Shown piece by piece: positions 46,855-56,003 of a stretch of 64,000 nucleotides of DNA. Source of the DNA: Chromatiales bacterium (GTDB lineage Bacteria > Pseudomonadota > Gammaproteobacteria > UBA6429). The translations under genes and the position numbers were made by a program. The notes under the pieces were generated by a model. That model was given only the letters and a program-made list of their open reading frames with translations, had not been told where the DNA came from and searched no databases. Position 1 is the stretch's first letter; every line of letters starts with the position of its first letter. The stretch lies in NCBI GenBank assembly GCA_027076405.1, contig JALTJN010000177.1:62001-126000 (forward strand), written 5' to 3'.

Positions 46855-47000
46855 TTATTTGAGTTCCTTTCAGGCTAATCCCGCCTGTAGATATAACGTG
46901 CAGATCCGTAGTTAACGTAAGTTAATCAGCATCCTTTGCTTCTGCAAACCAATCCTTTTTGTGCTTCCTTTAGGCGATCCTGCCTGTTCACATTTCCTTG
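46822..47000 (-). ncRNA. CsrB/RsmY-like CsrA-sequestering small RNA
   Basis: Read on the minus strand, the region has eight GGA triplets in about 130 bases (plus-strand positions near 46865, 46879, 46905, 46932, 46953, 46966, 46978, 46995). Several sit in hairpin loops: CACA-AGGAAA-TGTG, AGGC-AGGATC-GCCT, AGCA-AAGGA-TGCT and CAGGC-GGGATTA-GCCTG. It ends with a rho-independent terminator. A -10-like TATAAC is at 47002-47007. This is the plan of CsrB, CsrC, RsmY and RsmZ RNAs, which bind CsrA, and csrA is in the same window. The exact 5' end is uncertain; no canonical GacA box was found. Confidence 0.8.
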
Positions 47001-47333
47001 TGTTATATCCTCTACTGAATGCTTTAAAAAAACATTTTGTTCGGGTATGACTAGAGACTACCAGCGTCGGAAAGTGAATCAAGCTTTCATTTTCAAAACA
47101 TGATATACCTCACAAACTGCATTACTTTATAATTTTAATGGAATATTTAGCGTGCAAATTTCAACCATTTAGACCGAGACTAAAAATTTTCATTAAATCT
47201 ACGCAATCTGGCATAATAACGCCAATATATTCTTCTACACAAAAGTGCTCTGCCAGAAGAATGATTTATACTATTTCTTACCGATAAATAAAAAAATCAG
47301 TCACATCATCATTATGAGTGTTTCAAGTATTTT

Positions 47334-50300
47334 ATGACATCCATCGAACAACTTAGTGGTCACACCACGGTTCAGGCTTCTGCAGGTAGTGGCAAAACCT
47401 ATCTTTTAATTAGCAGAATAGTACGCTTACTGTTAACCGGTGCTGAAGCCGGAAATATCCTTGCCATTACATTTACCCGGAAAGCCGCAAATGAGATGCA
47501 AACACGCCTGCTAGAAAGGTTATATGAACTAGCCACCTGCGATGAAGCAGATCTTAATACTATACTTAATGAGCTTAAACTCGAAATAACACCTGAAACC
47601 ATAAAACTCAGTCGCTCCCTCTACGAAAAAATCTTGCGTAGTGAAGCTCCGGTTAAAACATCCACATTTCATGCCTTTTGTCAGGAGCTACTACGACGCT
47701 TTCCAATGGAAGCTGATATCGCCCCCGGCTTCGATTTATTAGATAAAACAACATTATTATATGACGAGGCATGGGATGCACTCATGGCTGAAGCAAGTAA
47801 AGACAAGGAGTCGGAACTTGCCTGTGCATTACACTCTTTATTTAAAGAGCTTGGGCTGTACAACAGTAAAAAAGCATTAATCAATTTTATTGAACATAGA
47901 AGTGATTGGTGGGCTTATACAAAAAACCAATCATCTCCGGTTACTTTTGCCAAAGAAATATTACAAAAGCAACTTAATGTTGATGTATCAGCCGAACCGG
48001 TTAAAGATCTCCTTAATGATGAAAACACAATAAACGTATTAAATGAATTTCACGTTTTATTATGTAAGCATGATACAAAAACAAATTTAAAAATCAGTGC
48101 GTTAATATATAAGGTGATTGATGAAAGTATTCAGCCATCTTTACGTTTTGAATTATTTAAACAATGTTTTTTAACACAATCCGGCACACCGTTGAGAACA
48201 CGCAAAGAAAGCGCAACACAGGAAAAGAAAATGGGCGCAGAAGGCCAGCAACGGTTCCTTGAACTTCATCAGATTTTGAGTGAAAAGCTTGTTGCAGCCA
48301 GCTTAAAGTTAGCCACATTACGTACCTACGAAATCAGTTCTGCCTGGTACATTGCCGGTCAATATTTTCTTCAACACTTCCAAAAATTAAAAAAGGCACA
48401 ACGTTTATTAGACTTCACGGATCTTGAATGGCAAACCTATTTACTCCTTAATGAAAGTAATAATGCACTATGGGTTCAATATAAACTCGATCAACGTATT
48501 GAGCATTTATTGATTGATGAATTTCAGGATACCAATCCAACACAATGGAATTTAATTTTACCCTTGTTACAAGAAATGGCAGCAAGTGAAGATGAGCGAA
48601 AACGTAGCGTCTTTATTGTTGGAGATGCAAAGCAATCGATCTATCGTTTTCGACGTGCTGAACCACGCCTGTTTATCTCGGCAGAAAAGTGGTTAAAAAA
48701 CAATTTAAACGCATCAACTTGTCCGCTTAGTGATTCATGGCGCTCAAGCCCTGCAATTATTAACTTTATTAATCGTGTTTTTACTCGGGAAAAATTCACA
48801 ACCTTACTCCCTTCATTTTCAGAACACAGTACACATAAAAAAGAGCTTCCGGGAAAAGTAACTCTGCTGCCATTGTCACTAAAAGAAACAGCAGAAGACG
48901 ATGAACAAGAAAATATTAGTTTACGTAACCCGTTAGATGAAAAAAGAAAAGAGATAATAAGCCTGCAATACTATAATGAAGGCTTAACCATCGCTAAAGA
49001 AATACGATATCTTGTTAATAATAATATCGCTATTGAAAGTAAAGAAGGCCAACAGGCGATAAATTATAATGATATTATCATTTTATTAAGAAGTCGCACC
49101 CATGTAGAAGACTATGAACAAGCTTTAAGAGAAACGGGAATTCCGTATATTGGTGCCAATAGAGGCGCATTATTAGAAAGTCTTGAAGTTAATGACATGC
49201 TTGATCTACTACAATGGCTTATTCTTCCTTTCGACAACCTTTCGCTAGCAGGAATATTACGCTCGCCCATATTTTCAGTCACAAATGAAGATCTTATAGC
49301 AATTAAACAAGCTGCTAAAGGAACCTGGCTTAATCGATTACAAAGTTATGTACTCGAAAACCCTCAACATACTTCATTAGTACGAGCATTGAATTTATTA
49401 ACACAATGGCAGGATGATGCCAGTAACTTACCCGCCCATGATTTATTAGATAAAATTTACAGTGAAGCCAACGTATTAGCCCGTTATGTAGCGGCTTTTC
49501 CTCCACACTTAAGTCAGAGAGTTAGCGCTAATCTGAATCGTTTCCTTGAACTGGCATTGGAAATGGATAGCGGTCGATACCCGAGTTTAAGCCGCTTTTC
49601 TTCATGGCTAAATGAATTACGACAACTTGAAAATGAAGCTCCTGATGAACCTGTTGCTCCCGCCTCTGCCGAATCAGAGCAACGTGTACAGATATTAAGT
49701 ATTCATGCCGCTAAAGGCCTTGAGGCGCCTGTTATCTTTCTTGCTGATTGCGCCAACAGTCAGCCAGGCAAAAATGCCTATACAACATTAATTGACTGGC
49801 CTGCGGAGAATGAAAGACCGGAATATTTTTTATTAACCACAGCAAAAGATAAACTGGATGAATTTAGTGAAAATTGTTTAATACAGCAAGAAGCCTTTGA
49901 ACAGTTTGAAAATGCTAATCTGCTCTATGTTGCATTAACGCGAGCTAAACAAATGTTATACCTGAGTGGTAGTGAACCACGCGGTAAAGACTATGGCTGG
50001 TATGGCGATATATGTTCAGCCTTTGAAATAGAGTGCAAAGACAATATTGAGCCTGTCACTTTAGAAACCGAAGGCGAAATAGAGGAGCTAACTGAAATTA
50101 CAAATATAAAAACAGCTCATAATAAAACAGCTATACCAAAAGCACTGACTTTACCGATATCAATACAATATCAAGAAACAGATATTTCACCCAGTCAGCA
50201 AACATCGTCGTCTAAGATCAAGAGTAAAAGCCTTGAAGGTAATACATTACGCGGCACGATTATGCATCAAATGCTAAATAACCTGTCTCGCTCAAACAAC

Positions 50301-50705
50301 AATCAGCTATCAAAATTTTACAGCCCTGAAATAGTTGATATATCAACTGATGATTTGGAAACATGGTGGAAAGAATGTCAGGATATCATAAAAGATAAAA
50401 AGTTTAGCCATTATTTTAATCCTGAAAATTACGATCATTTTTATAATGAAGTACCAATACAGTTTAAAAATAATAGTCAGCAGGTTTATGGCATTATTGA
50501 TCGTATTATTATAAAAGATAAATCGATCACTATTATTGATTACAAGACACACCCTTATGTCACCAGTAAAAATATAAAAGAAATTGCACTTTCATACAAA
50601 AACCAAATGCAGTTATATCAAAAAGGTGTTCAACTCTTATGGCCAGAACATAATATATCATCAACGATTTTATTCACGGCGATTGCAAGCGAGTATATTT
50701 ATTAA
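47334..50705 (+). CDS. addA: AddA-like UvrD-family helicase-nuclease
   Basis: The 1123-residue protein is an SF1 helicase: Walker A QASAGSGKTYLL (G18-T22), AITFTRKAANEMQTRL, LIDEFQDTNPTQWNLI, GDAKQSIYRFRRAEP and LYVALTRAKQMLYLSG. It ends with a nuclease domain, YGIIDRIIIKDKSITIIDYK. With the AddB-like protein it should form the resection engine used in place of RecBCD. The ATG at 47334 has no strong ribosome site, but an upstream 7-codon frame overlaps it. The next gene begins 1 base after its stop. Confidence 0.9.
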   Translation: MTSIEQLSGHTTVQASAGSGKTYLLISRIVRLLLTGAEAGNILAITFTRKAANEMQTRLLERLYELATCDEADLNTILNELKLEITPETIKLSRSLYEKILRSEAPVKTSTFHAFCQELLRRFPMEADIAPGFDLLDKTTLLYDEAWDALMAEASKDKESELACALHSLFKELGLYNSKKALINFIEHRSDWWAYTKNQSSPVTFAKEILQKQLNVDVSAEPVKDLLNDENTINVLNEFHVLLCKHDTKTNLKISALIYKVIDESIQPSLRFELFKQCFLTQSGTPLRTRKESATQEKKMGAEGQQRFLELHQILSEKLVAASLKLATLRTYEISSAWYIAGQYFLQHFQKLKKAQRLLDFTDLEWQTYLLLNESNNALWVQYKLDQRIEHLLIDEFQDTNPTQWNLILPLLQEMAASEDERKRSVFIVGDAKQSIYRFRRAEPRLFISAEKWLKNNLNASTCPLSDSWRSSPAIINFINRVFTREKFTTLLPSFSEHSTHKKELPGKVTLLPLSLKETAEDDEQENISLRNPLDEKRKEIISLQYYNEGLTIAKEIRYLVNNNIAIESKEGQQAINYNDIIILLRSRTHVEDYEQALRETGIPYIGANRGALLESLEVNDMLDLLQWLILPFDNLSLAGILRSPIFSVTNEDLIAIKQAAKGTWLNRLQSYVLENPQHTSLVRALNLLTQWQDDASNLPAHDLLDKIYSEANVLARYVAAFPPHLSQRVSANLNRFLELALEMDSGRYPSLSRFSSWLNELRQLENEAPDEPVAPASAESEQRVQILSIHAAKGLEAPVIFLADCANSQPGKNAYTTLIDWPAENERPEYFLLTTAKDKLDEFSENCLIQQEAFEQFENANLLYVALTRAKQMLYLSGSEPRGKDYGWYGDICSAFEIECKDNIEPVTLETEGEIEELTEITNIKTAHNKTAIPKALTLPISIQYQETDISPSQQTSSSKIKSKSLEGNTLRGTIMHQMLNNLSRSNNNQLSKFYSPEIVDISTDDLETWWKECQDIIKDKKFSHYFNPENYDHFYNEVPIQFKNNSQQVYGIIDRIIIKDKSITIIDYKTHPYVTSKNIKEIALSYKNQMQLYQKGVQLLWPEHNISSTILFTAIASEYIY

Positions 50706-51242
50706 ATGGAAAACAATATGACTGAAGAATCAGCACTACAAATAGCCATTGCGCATTATCAAAAAGGTGACACTGAAATTGCACTGGAAAAAATGCAGGC
50801 GCTACTCATCGCTGAACCGCAAAATCCTGACGTACGAATTGAGTTTGCCAACATACTAATGCGAGAGAAACGTTTTGATGATGCCAGAGATTTACTCAAC
50901 AGTTTGTCTGCTGATGACAAAAAAAATCCTACCGCCCAAATTCTTTCTGACCAGCTAAATTCTATTGAAACCGTCGTAAACGCACCGGATATAGATGAAT
51001 TGCTCTCGAAAATTTCACAAAACCCGAAAGATTGTCTAATTCGTCAACAGCTCAGTGCGCATTATAAATTACGCGGTGATTATAAATCTGCAATGGATCA
51101 ATTATTAGAAATTGTACGTTATGACAGGACTTTTAATGAAGATGCAGGTCGCCATGAACTATTAAATATTTTTGAATCACTCGGTCAGGAGCATGAGCTC
51201 GTCGGACTATACCGACGTAAATTAGCTCAACTATTAAATTAA
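50706..51242 (+). CDS. TPR protein resembling the CnoX/YbbN C-terminal domain
   Basis: A 178-residue protein with tetratricopeptide-like helices. Its C-terminal half, with YKSAMDQLLEIVRYDRTFNE and a YRRKLAQLLN end, follows the C-terminal domain of the chaperedoxin CnoX (YbbN). The N-terminal thioredoxin domain of that family is absent: there is no CxxC and the frame begins directly at the addA stop. It starts with the ATG immediately after that stop, so it is translated from the same mRNA. Role unknown; a holdase or adaptor role is possible. Confidence 0.8.
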   Translation: MENNMTEESALQIAIAHYQKGDTEIALEKMQALLIAEPQNPDVRIEFANILMREKRFDDARDLLNSLSADDKKNPTAQILSDQLNSIETVVNAPDIDELLSKISQNPKDCLIRQQLSAHYKLRGDYKSAMDQLLEIVRYDRTFNEDAGRHELLNIFESLGQEHELVGLYRRKLAQLLN

Positions 51243-51272
51243 AAAATCAGCCTATGCTCCTTTTATATCAAA

Positions 51273-52010
51273 TTATTTTTTTTCTTTTTTAACCATATCT
51301 AAACCTTCACTTAATCGGGCTGCTGGAATGTAACCGGGAACAATTGTGCCATCTTCAAGAACAAGTGCCGGAGTACCATTAATTCCCATCATCCGGCCTA
51401 AAGTATAGTGCTTGGCAACCGGGCTTTTGCAGCTTTCACTTTTCACCGCAATATTATTTTTTGCATCTGTTAGCGCTTTTTTTCTATCCTTGCTACACCA
51501 CACCGCTTCAGCTTTTTTGAAAGAACCAGAACCAATTCCCGCACGCGGATAGGACAGATAACGAATTCGGATACCAGCATCATTATATTTCTTAATTTCA
51601 CTATGTAATTTACGACAGTAGCCACAATCTATATCAGTAAAAACCGTCACGGTATGCTTTAATGATTTATCGCCAAAAATAATCATCGAATCTTCATCTA
51701 CAGAATCAATTGCGGTATTTACTGCCTGATTGCGTGCTATTTGTGAAATATTTTTGTTTTCAGCCGTGTCAATTAAATCACCTTTAATGATATAACGCCC
51801 ATCTGCACTGACATAGTAAATACGAGGTGGTGCACTCACCTGATAGATACCATCAATTGGTGATGGCGTAATTTTATCTGTTGTCACGCCATTAAAAAGT
51901 TTTGCTATATTTTTCTTTGCTGTTGCCATATCAATTTTTTCAGCGTAAACAGGAAAAACTAACAAACAAATACTTATTGCAGCAAAGACATTCTTTAATA
52001 CTTTTTTCAT
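51273..52010 (-). CDS. dsbC: Disulfide isomerase DsbC-like protein
   Basis: The 245-residue precursor has a signal peptide (cleavage near VYA at 23), a DsbC N-terminal dimerisation domain (to about 85) and a thioredoxin fold with FTDIDCGYCRKLHSEI (C129, C132), a second Cys pair (AVWCSKD, ESCKS) and the cis-Pro motif INGTPAL. It corrects wrong disulfides in the periplasm. It lies upstream-convergent with the TPR gene and follows xerD on the same strand. Confidence 0.93.
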   Translation of the reverse strand: MKKVLKNVFAAISICLLVFPVYAEKIDMATAKKNIAKLFNGVTTDKITPSPIDGIYQVSAPPRIYYVSADGRYIIKGDLIDTAENKNISQIARNQAVNTAIDSVDEDSMIIFGDKSLKHTVTVFTDIDCGYCRKLHSEIKKYNDAGIRIRYLSYPRAGIGSGSFKKAEAVWCSKDRKKALTDAKNNIAVKSESCKSPVAKHYTLGRMMGINGTPALVLEDGTIVPGYIPAARLSEGLDMVKKEKK

Positions 52011-52131
52011 TTAACTTAAAACCTTCAGGTAATTTAACGAATTCAAAGGAGATTATAGCAACTGTAGAAAACTATATTGTGAGGAATTTGACCATTTAAA
52101 GCTTAATTCGTTCCCTTTGTCACTAAAATAG

Positions 52132-53052
52132 TCATCCGCGTGGGTGATGCCTGATATGGAGTGATTTAAGACGTTCCTTCGCAACATAGGTATAAATTTG
52201 AGTTGTCGATAAATCACTGTGACCAAGTAACATTTGCACGACTCTCAAATCTGCGCCATGATTTAATAAATGTGTGGCGAAGGCATGACGTAATGTATGA
52301 GGTGATATCGCTGCGGTAATTTCGGCCTGAAATGCATAACGTTTAATCAAATACCAGAATGCCTGCCGAGTCATTGCCGAGCCTCTATTTGTCACAAATA
52401 ACGCATCCGTTACCTGGCCTTTTAATAATTCTATACGTGAATTAGCAAGGTATTTTTTTATCCAGTGTATTGCCTCTTCACCAAGCGGAACTAAACGTTC
52501 TTTATTTCCTTTCCCGGTAACACGTAATACACCTTGCTGAAGATTAACCTCTGATATTTGTAAACCAATTAATTCTGATACCCTCAGACCTGTAGCATAT
52601 AAAACTTCCAAAAGAACACGATCTCGTAAACCTAATAAGGTTGATGTATCTGGTGCCATTAATAAAGCACTAACATCTTCTTCTGTTAATGTCTTTGGTA
52701 ATGAACGACCTAATTTTGGTGCATCGATCAATGCTACCGGATCAATAGCTATCTTTTTTTCCCTTAATAAATAGGCATAAAAAAGTCTCAAACTGGATAA
52801 CAACCGTGCCCGGCTTCGCGGACTTATTTCCCGTTGTTCTAAATCAGATAAATAATCCATCACTGTTTCACGATTCACATGAATAATATTTTTAGCCTCT
52901 GAATATTGAGATGCTTGAACCAACCAGAGAATAAAATTTTTAAGATCTGTGCGATAGGCGGATAAAGTATTTTCACTTAAACCCCTTTCCATCCATATCA
53001 TGTCAATAAATCGTTCGATGACATCAGGCATTTCAAAATCCTGATGTTTCAT
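52132..53052 (-). CDS. xerD: Site-specific tyrosine recombinase XerD
   Basis: XerD with XerC resolves chromosome dimers at dif. The 306-residue protein has the SAM-like N-domain (ERGLSENTLSAYRTDL) and catalytic residues in YATGLRVSELIGL, TGKGNKERLVPLG, SPHTLRHAFATHLLNHGADL, LLGHSDLSTTQIYTYV (nucleophilic Tyr). The XerD rather than XerC assignment rests on the sequence pattern and the dsbC neighbour. Its start codon overlaps the ogt stop (ATGA). Confidence 0.93.
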   Translation of the reverse strand: MKHQDFEMPDVIERFIDMIWMERGLSENTLSAYRTDLKNFILWLVQASQYSEAKNIIHVNRETVMDYLSDLEQREISPRSRARLLSSLRLFYAYLLREKKIAIDPVALIDAPKLGRSLPKTLTEEDVSALLMAPDTSTLLGLRDRVLLEVLYATGLRVSELIGLQISEVNLQQGVLRVTGKGNKERLVPLGEEAIHWIKKYLANSRIELLKGQVTDALFVTNRGSAMTRQAFWYLIKRYAFQAEITAAISPHTLRHAFATHLLNHGADLRVVQMLLGHSDLSTTQIYTYVAKERLKSLHIRHHPRG

Positions 53053-53543
53053 ATCACTACCCCTTCATGTTTTAATAGCCAGCGCTTGATATTTAACTTC
53101 TCGCCATCAACCTCTCCAGCATACCCCCCCATTCCTTTTGCTGAAACCACCCTATGACATGGAATAATAATTTGAATAGGATTATTTCGACAGGCATTAC
53201 CCACAGCACGTGCACTGGAATTCAGTATCTTCGCTATATCACCGTAGGTTCGGGTTTCACCTATCGGAATTTTAACTAATTCACGCCATACCAACATTTG
53301 GAATTCTGTTCCATTTGCAGTTAATGGAATTTTTTTAAAAAACATAGCTGAAGTAAAATAATGTTCTAATTGCAGTGTAAGTAACTCTTTAATTTTATTA
53401 TCGGCATCCGTCATGCTTATATTTATTTGGCTTGTTTTTGCCGGATCTTCATCAATAACAAGCGATATGACTTTTTGTTGCTCTAAAGCAACTAATAAGC
53501 GACCAATTTTCGATGGTAAAGAGAATGTAGTTATAGAACCCAT
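53049..53543 (-). CDS. ogt: Methylated-DNA-protein-cysteine methyltransferase
   Basis: A suicide enzyme that removes alkyl groups from O6-guanine. The 164-residue protein has a C-terminal DNA-binding/catalytic domain with YGDIAKILNSSARAVGNACR and the active-site IIIPCHRVVSAKG. I chose ATG 53543, where the family-like sequence begins; the frame extends to 53594. It overlaps xerD by 4 bases. Confidence 0.93.
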   Translation of the reverse strand: MGSITTFSLPSKIGRLLVALEQQKVISLVIDEDPAKTSQINISMTDADNKIKELLTLQLEHYFTSAMFFKKIPLTANGTEFQMLVWRELVKIPIGETRTYGDIAKILNSSARAVGNACRNNPIQIIIPCHRVVSAKGMGGYAGEVDGEKLNIKRWLLKHEGVVI

Positions 53544-53686
53544 ACTAAATATGCCGCTAATGAAAAATAATATAAATATACTAAAATTTACCACACATTG
53601 TGTGCTGAATAATTAAAGATTTTTCTTAATCCGCCGAATATACATACTATCAGCTATTAAATTACACAGCTCAGGAGAGTTATTGT

Positions 53687-54082
53687 ATGAAGTTTTTATC
53701 GTTTATTTTCCTCATTATTATGTCAAGTTCATCATTTGCAAGTGGTGGCAGCGGAGGTGGCAGCTCTTCCCCCTTTATTGCTCTGAATCCACCTATCGTT
53801 GTCAATATTATGGATGGACCGCATATTCGTCACATGCAAGTCATTATCGAAATTAAGCTGATTGATCCGGCGAAATCTGACAAAATAGATTTACATAAAG
53901 GCCCTATTCGTCATGAGTTGATTCTATTATTAAGTAGTCAGGATGCTAGCACCATTAGCAGCGCACATGGCAAAGAACAACTCAGGAAAGATGCGCTGGA
54001 AGCCGTACAAAAAGTTTTACAGGAACTAGAGGGTGATCCGATCGTAGAAGCTCTTTATTTTACCAACTTTATTATTCAGTAA
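53687..54082 (+). CDS. Secreted FliL-like protein
   Basis: A 131-residue protein with a signal peptide (cleavage near FAS at 18), a Gly/Ser linker, and a FliL-like domain: NPPIVVNIMDGPHIRHMQVI, ELILLLSSQDASTISSAHGK and a C-terminal ALYFTNFIIQ. FliL is normally a membrane-anchored stator-associated flagellar protein. Here the anchor is replaced by a cleavable signal and the gene is far from the flagellar operon. GGAG precedes the ATG. A role at the stator is possible but not shown. Confidence 0.78.
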   Translation: MKFLSFIFLIIMSSSSFASGGSGGGSSSPFIALNPPIVVNIMDGPHIRHMQVIIEIKLIDPAKSDKIDLHKGPIRHELILLLSSQDASTISSAHGKEQLRKDALEAVQKVLQELEGDPIVEALYFTNFIIQ

Positions 54083-54085
54083 AAT

Positions 54086-55969
54086 TTAGTCAGAACTTTT
54101 TTCTTCTTGAGATGATTTATCTTGTGGTGCCCGAAGTAACCAAAGTTTCTGTAGCTCGTGTTTTAAAACAGCCCGACGCGCAGGCTCTTTGGTGACATCC
54201 AATAGCTGTTGATATATGGCACGGGCATCCTGATACATTTCTGCTTTAGCCAGCATTTCAGCCACCTGATATCTCGCAGTTTGTCCCCAGGGATCTAAAC
54301 CATTATTTCCGGCATACAAAGCCGAGCGCAAATAAAATTTTGCGGCATTCGCATATTCATGCAGCACTTTTTTTGAATCTGCCATCCAGTAATAAATTTC
54401 TCTTTGTAAGACAGCATCATTAATTTTTGGTAAAACTGCAGTAAATAACTTAAATGAAAAGTTGTGAGCTTTTGCAGTTTGCAAATCAAATACAACCTGT
54501 AAAAACTTCTCAAGCTGCTTTTTCGTAAAACTCTTATGACTATTTAAAATTGTCGTTAATGCTTCATAACCTTTTTCAGGCTTACCACCCAATACAAAAA
54601 TACGCGCACGACGTAATTGCCATTGATAGTCATCAACGCCTTCAGGAGCGGCTTTAATTGTCACCATTAAATTGGATGCCAGTTCAATTTTAGAGCGACT
54701 TAAAGCAATATTAACCAAATCATAACGAATAACCGCAGGAATGGATTCTATAGACGGGTAGTTTTTTGATTTTAAAAATAACTTAGTAACCAATTCTGCA
54801 CCACGCTTGCGCTTGTGCATCAAGTTTAAAAAGCCTTTTGCTGCTCGCTCGCGTGTTCCCTTTGTTTGTCCTTTAAGCATAACCATAGCAAAAAGAGAAC
54901 GCGCTTTAACAGGCTCTTTTTTCTGAGCTTTAACGGCAGCATTTAACCATGGTTGATCATTACCTATTAATAACTGAGCTCGATTCCCCAGATAAAGCGC
55001 ATAATCAATGTAAGCATCCCATAATGAATCGGCAGTGAAATAAAATAATCCATGTGGTAATTCTAATTTTTTATTTCCAGCCAGTACAAATTCAAGTGCA
55101 TTAGCAGTTGAAGGCAGATCATGACTGCGCCGTGCAGATTCTGCCACTACTGCCCATAACATATATTTTAATTTACTATCTGCCCACTTACCGCGCATTT
55201 GACGCAACGCAGATTGTAAAACTTTTTGTGATGGTCGTTCTTTACTGCGCAACTGTGCTAATAAATACAACATCCCGCCCTCAGGATGTTTTGTATCTTT
55301 CATCAGTAACTTTACAACTTCTTCTTCTCGTTTATTGATTAAAAGAATACGCGCCCACAATAAACGATCTTCAATCGTGTTACCCGGATAGTCCTGATAA
55401 AAACGTTGTGCAGCTAACAAAGCATCGCTGCTGGCATTTTCAACCAGATAACTTTGTATCACTCGCTTTTGCCATACGGGTAACCACTGCTTTTTAAATT
55501 TAGTATTTTTTTCATTTGTGGATTTATTATTCCAGATTAAGTTTTGCAAAATCTGACGTACTCGTTGCCCTTTCTTAAGAATTAATAAAGCATCCACTTG
55601 TAATTGTTTAGCCCAAAAATAAAAATCATCAGGTAAATCTTCTTTATAACCATTAACCCGCTTATCTAAAAGCTGCCAGCGTTTACCTATCTGATAAATA
55701 GATAAACGTTCGCGTTCCCATTCCAGCCATGCTTGTAATTCATTTAAATCAAAAGCGGGTTGTTGTTCATCAATCGATTGTAAGGCTAAAGAAACTGCAC
55801 CGGTATGTGCGATGACTCTGATTTCAGAAATAGCATCAGACAGCTTTTCTGCAGAATAAACAGAAGGTGGATATGAAACAGAAATGAAAAGTAAAAAAGG
55901 AACAACAAAAAACGGATAGCACTTTCGTACTACCCGTTTTTTTATAGAACTTAGCTTATCCGTAAGCAC
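54086..55969 (-). CDS. Large exported TPR-type protein of unknown function
   Basis: The 627-residue protein has an N-terminal signal or anchor (CYPFFVVPFLLFISVSYPPS) and then consists almost wholly of alpha-helical repeats of TPR/SEL1 type, visible in ANAAKFYLRSALYAGNNG and AKAEMYQDARAIYQQLLD. No enzyme motif is seen. The start is GTG at 55969 with a weak site. Periplasmic TPR proteins often scaffold envelope complexes. It is convergent with the FliL-like gene, 3 bases apart. Confidence 0.75.
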   Translation of the reverse strand: MLTDKLSSIKKRVVRKCYPFFVVPFLLFISVSYPPSVYSAEKLSDAISEIRVIAHTGAVSLALQSIDEQQPAFDLNELQAWLEWERERLSIYQIGKRWQLLDKRVNGYKEDLPDDFYFWAKQLQVDALLILKKGQRVRQILQNLIWNNKSTNEKNTKFKKQWLPVWQKRVIQSYLVENASSDALLAAQRFYQDYPGNTIEDRLLWARILLINKREEEVVKLLMKDTKHPEGGMLYLLAQLRSKERPSQKVLQSALRQMRGKWADSKLKYMLWAVVAESARRSHDLPSTANALEFVLAGNKKLELPHGLFYFTADSLWDAYIDYALYLGNRAQLLIGNDQPWLNAAVKAQKKEPVKARSLFAMVMLKGQTKGTRERAAKGFLNLMHKRKRGAELVTKLFLKSKNYPSIESIPAVIRYDLVNIALSRSKIELASNLMVTIKAAPEGVDDYQWQLRRARIFVLGGKPEKGYEALTTILNSHKSFTKKQLEKFLQVVFDLQTAKAHNFSFKLFTAVLPKINDAVLQREIYYWMADSKKVLHEYANAAKFYLRSALYAGNNGLDPWGQTARYQVAEMLAKAEMYQDARAIYQQLLDVTKEPARRAVLKHELQKLWLLRAPQDKSSQEEKSSD

Positions 55970-56003
55970 TATCTGCTTCGATAAAAAAAGTAAAATTAAA
56001 AAT

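Larger units (their letters stand above)
46776..47333. other. Intergenic region between addB-like and addA-like genes
   Basis: The 558 bases are not empty: the left part encodes a CsrB/RsmY-like RNA on the minus strand (about 46822-47000). The rest, 47010-47333, is AT-rich, must hold promoters for the RNA and for addA, and shows a 7-codon open frame at 47314-47337 that overlaps the addA start by ATGA. Confidence 0.6.

Noticed and set aside
47008..47333. GacA/UvrY binding palindrome (TGTAAG-N6-CTTACA) upstream of the CsrB-like RNA
   Set aside because: No match was seen, so control of the RNA by a GacA-type regulator is not claimed.
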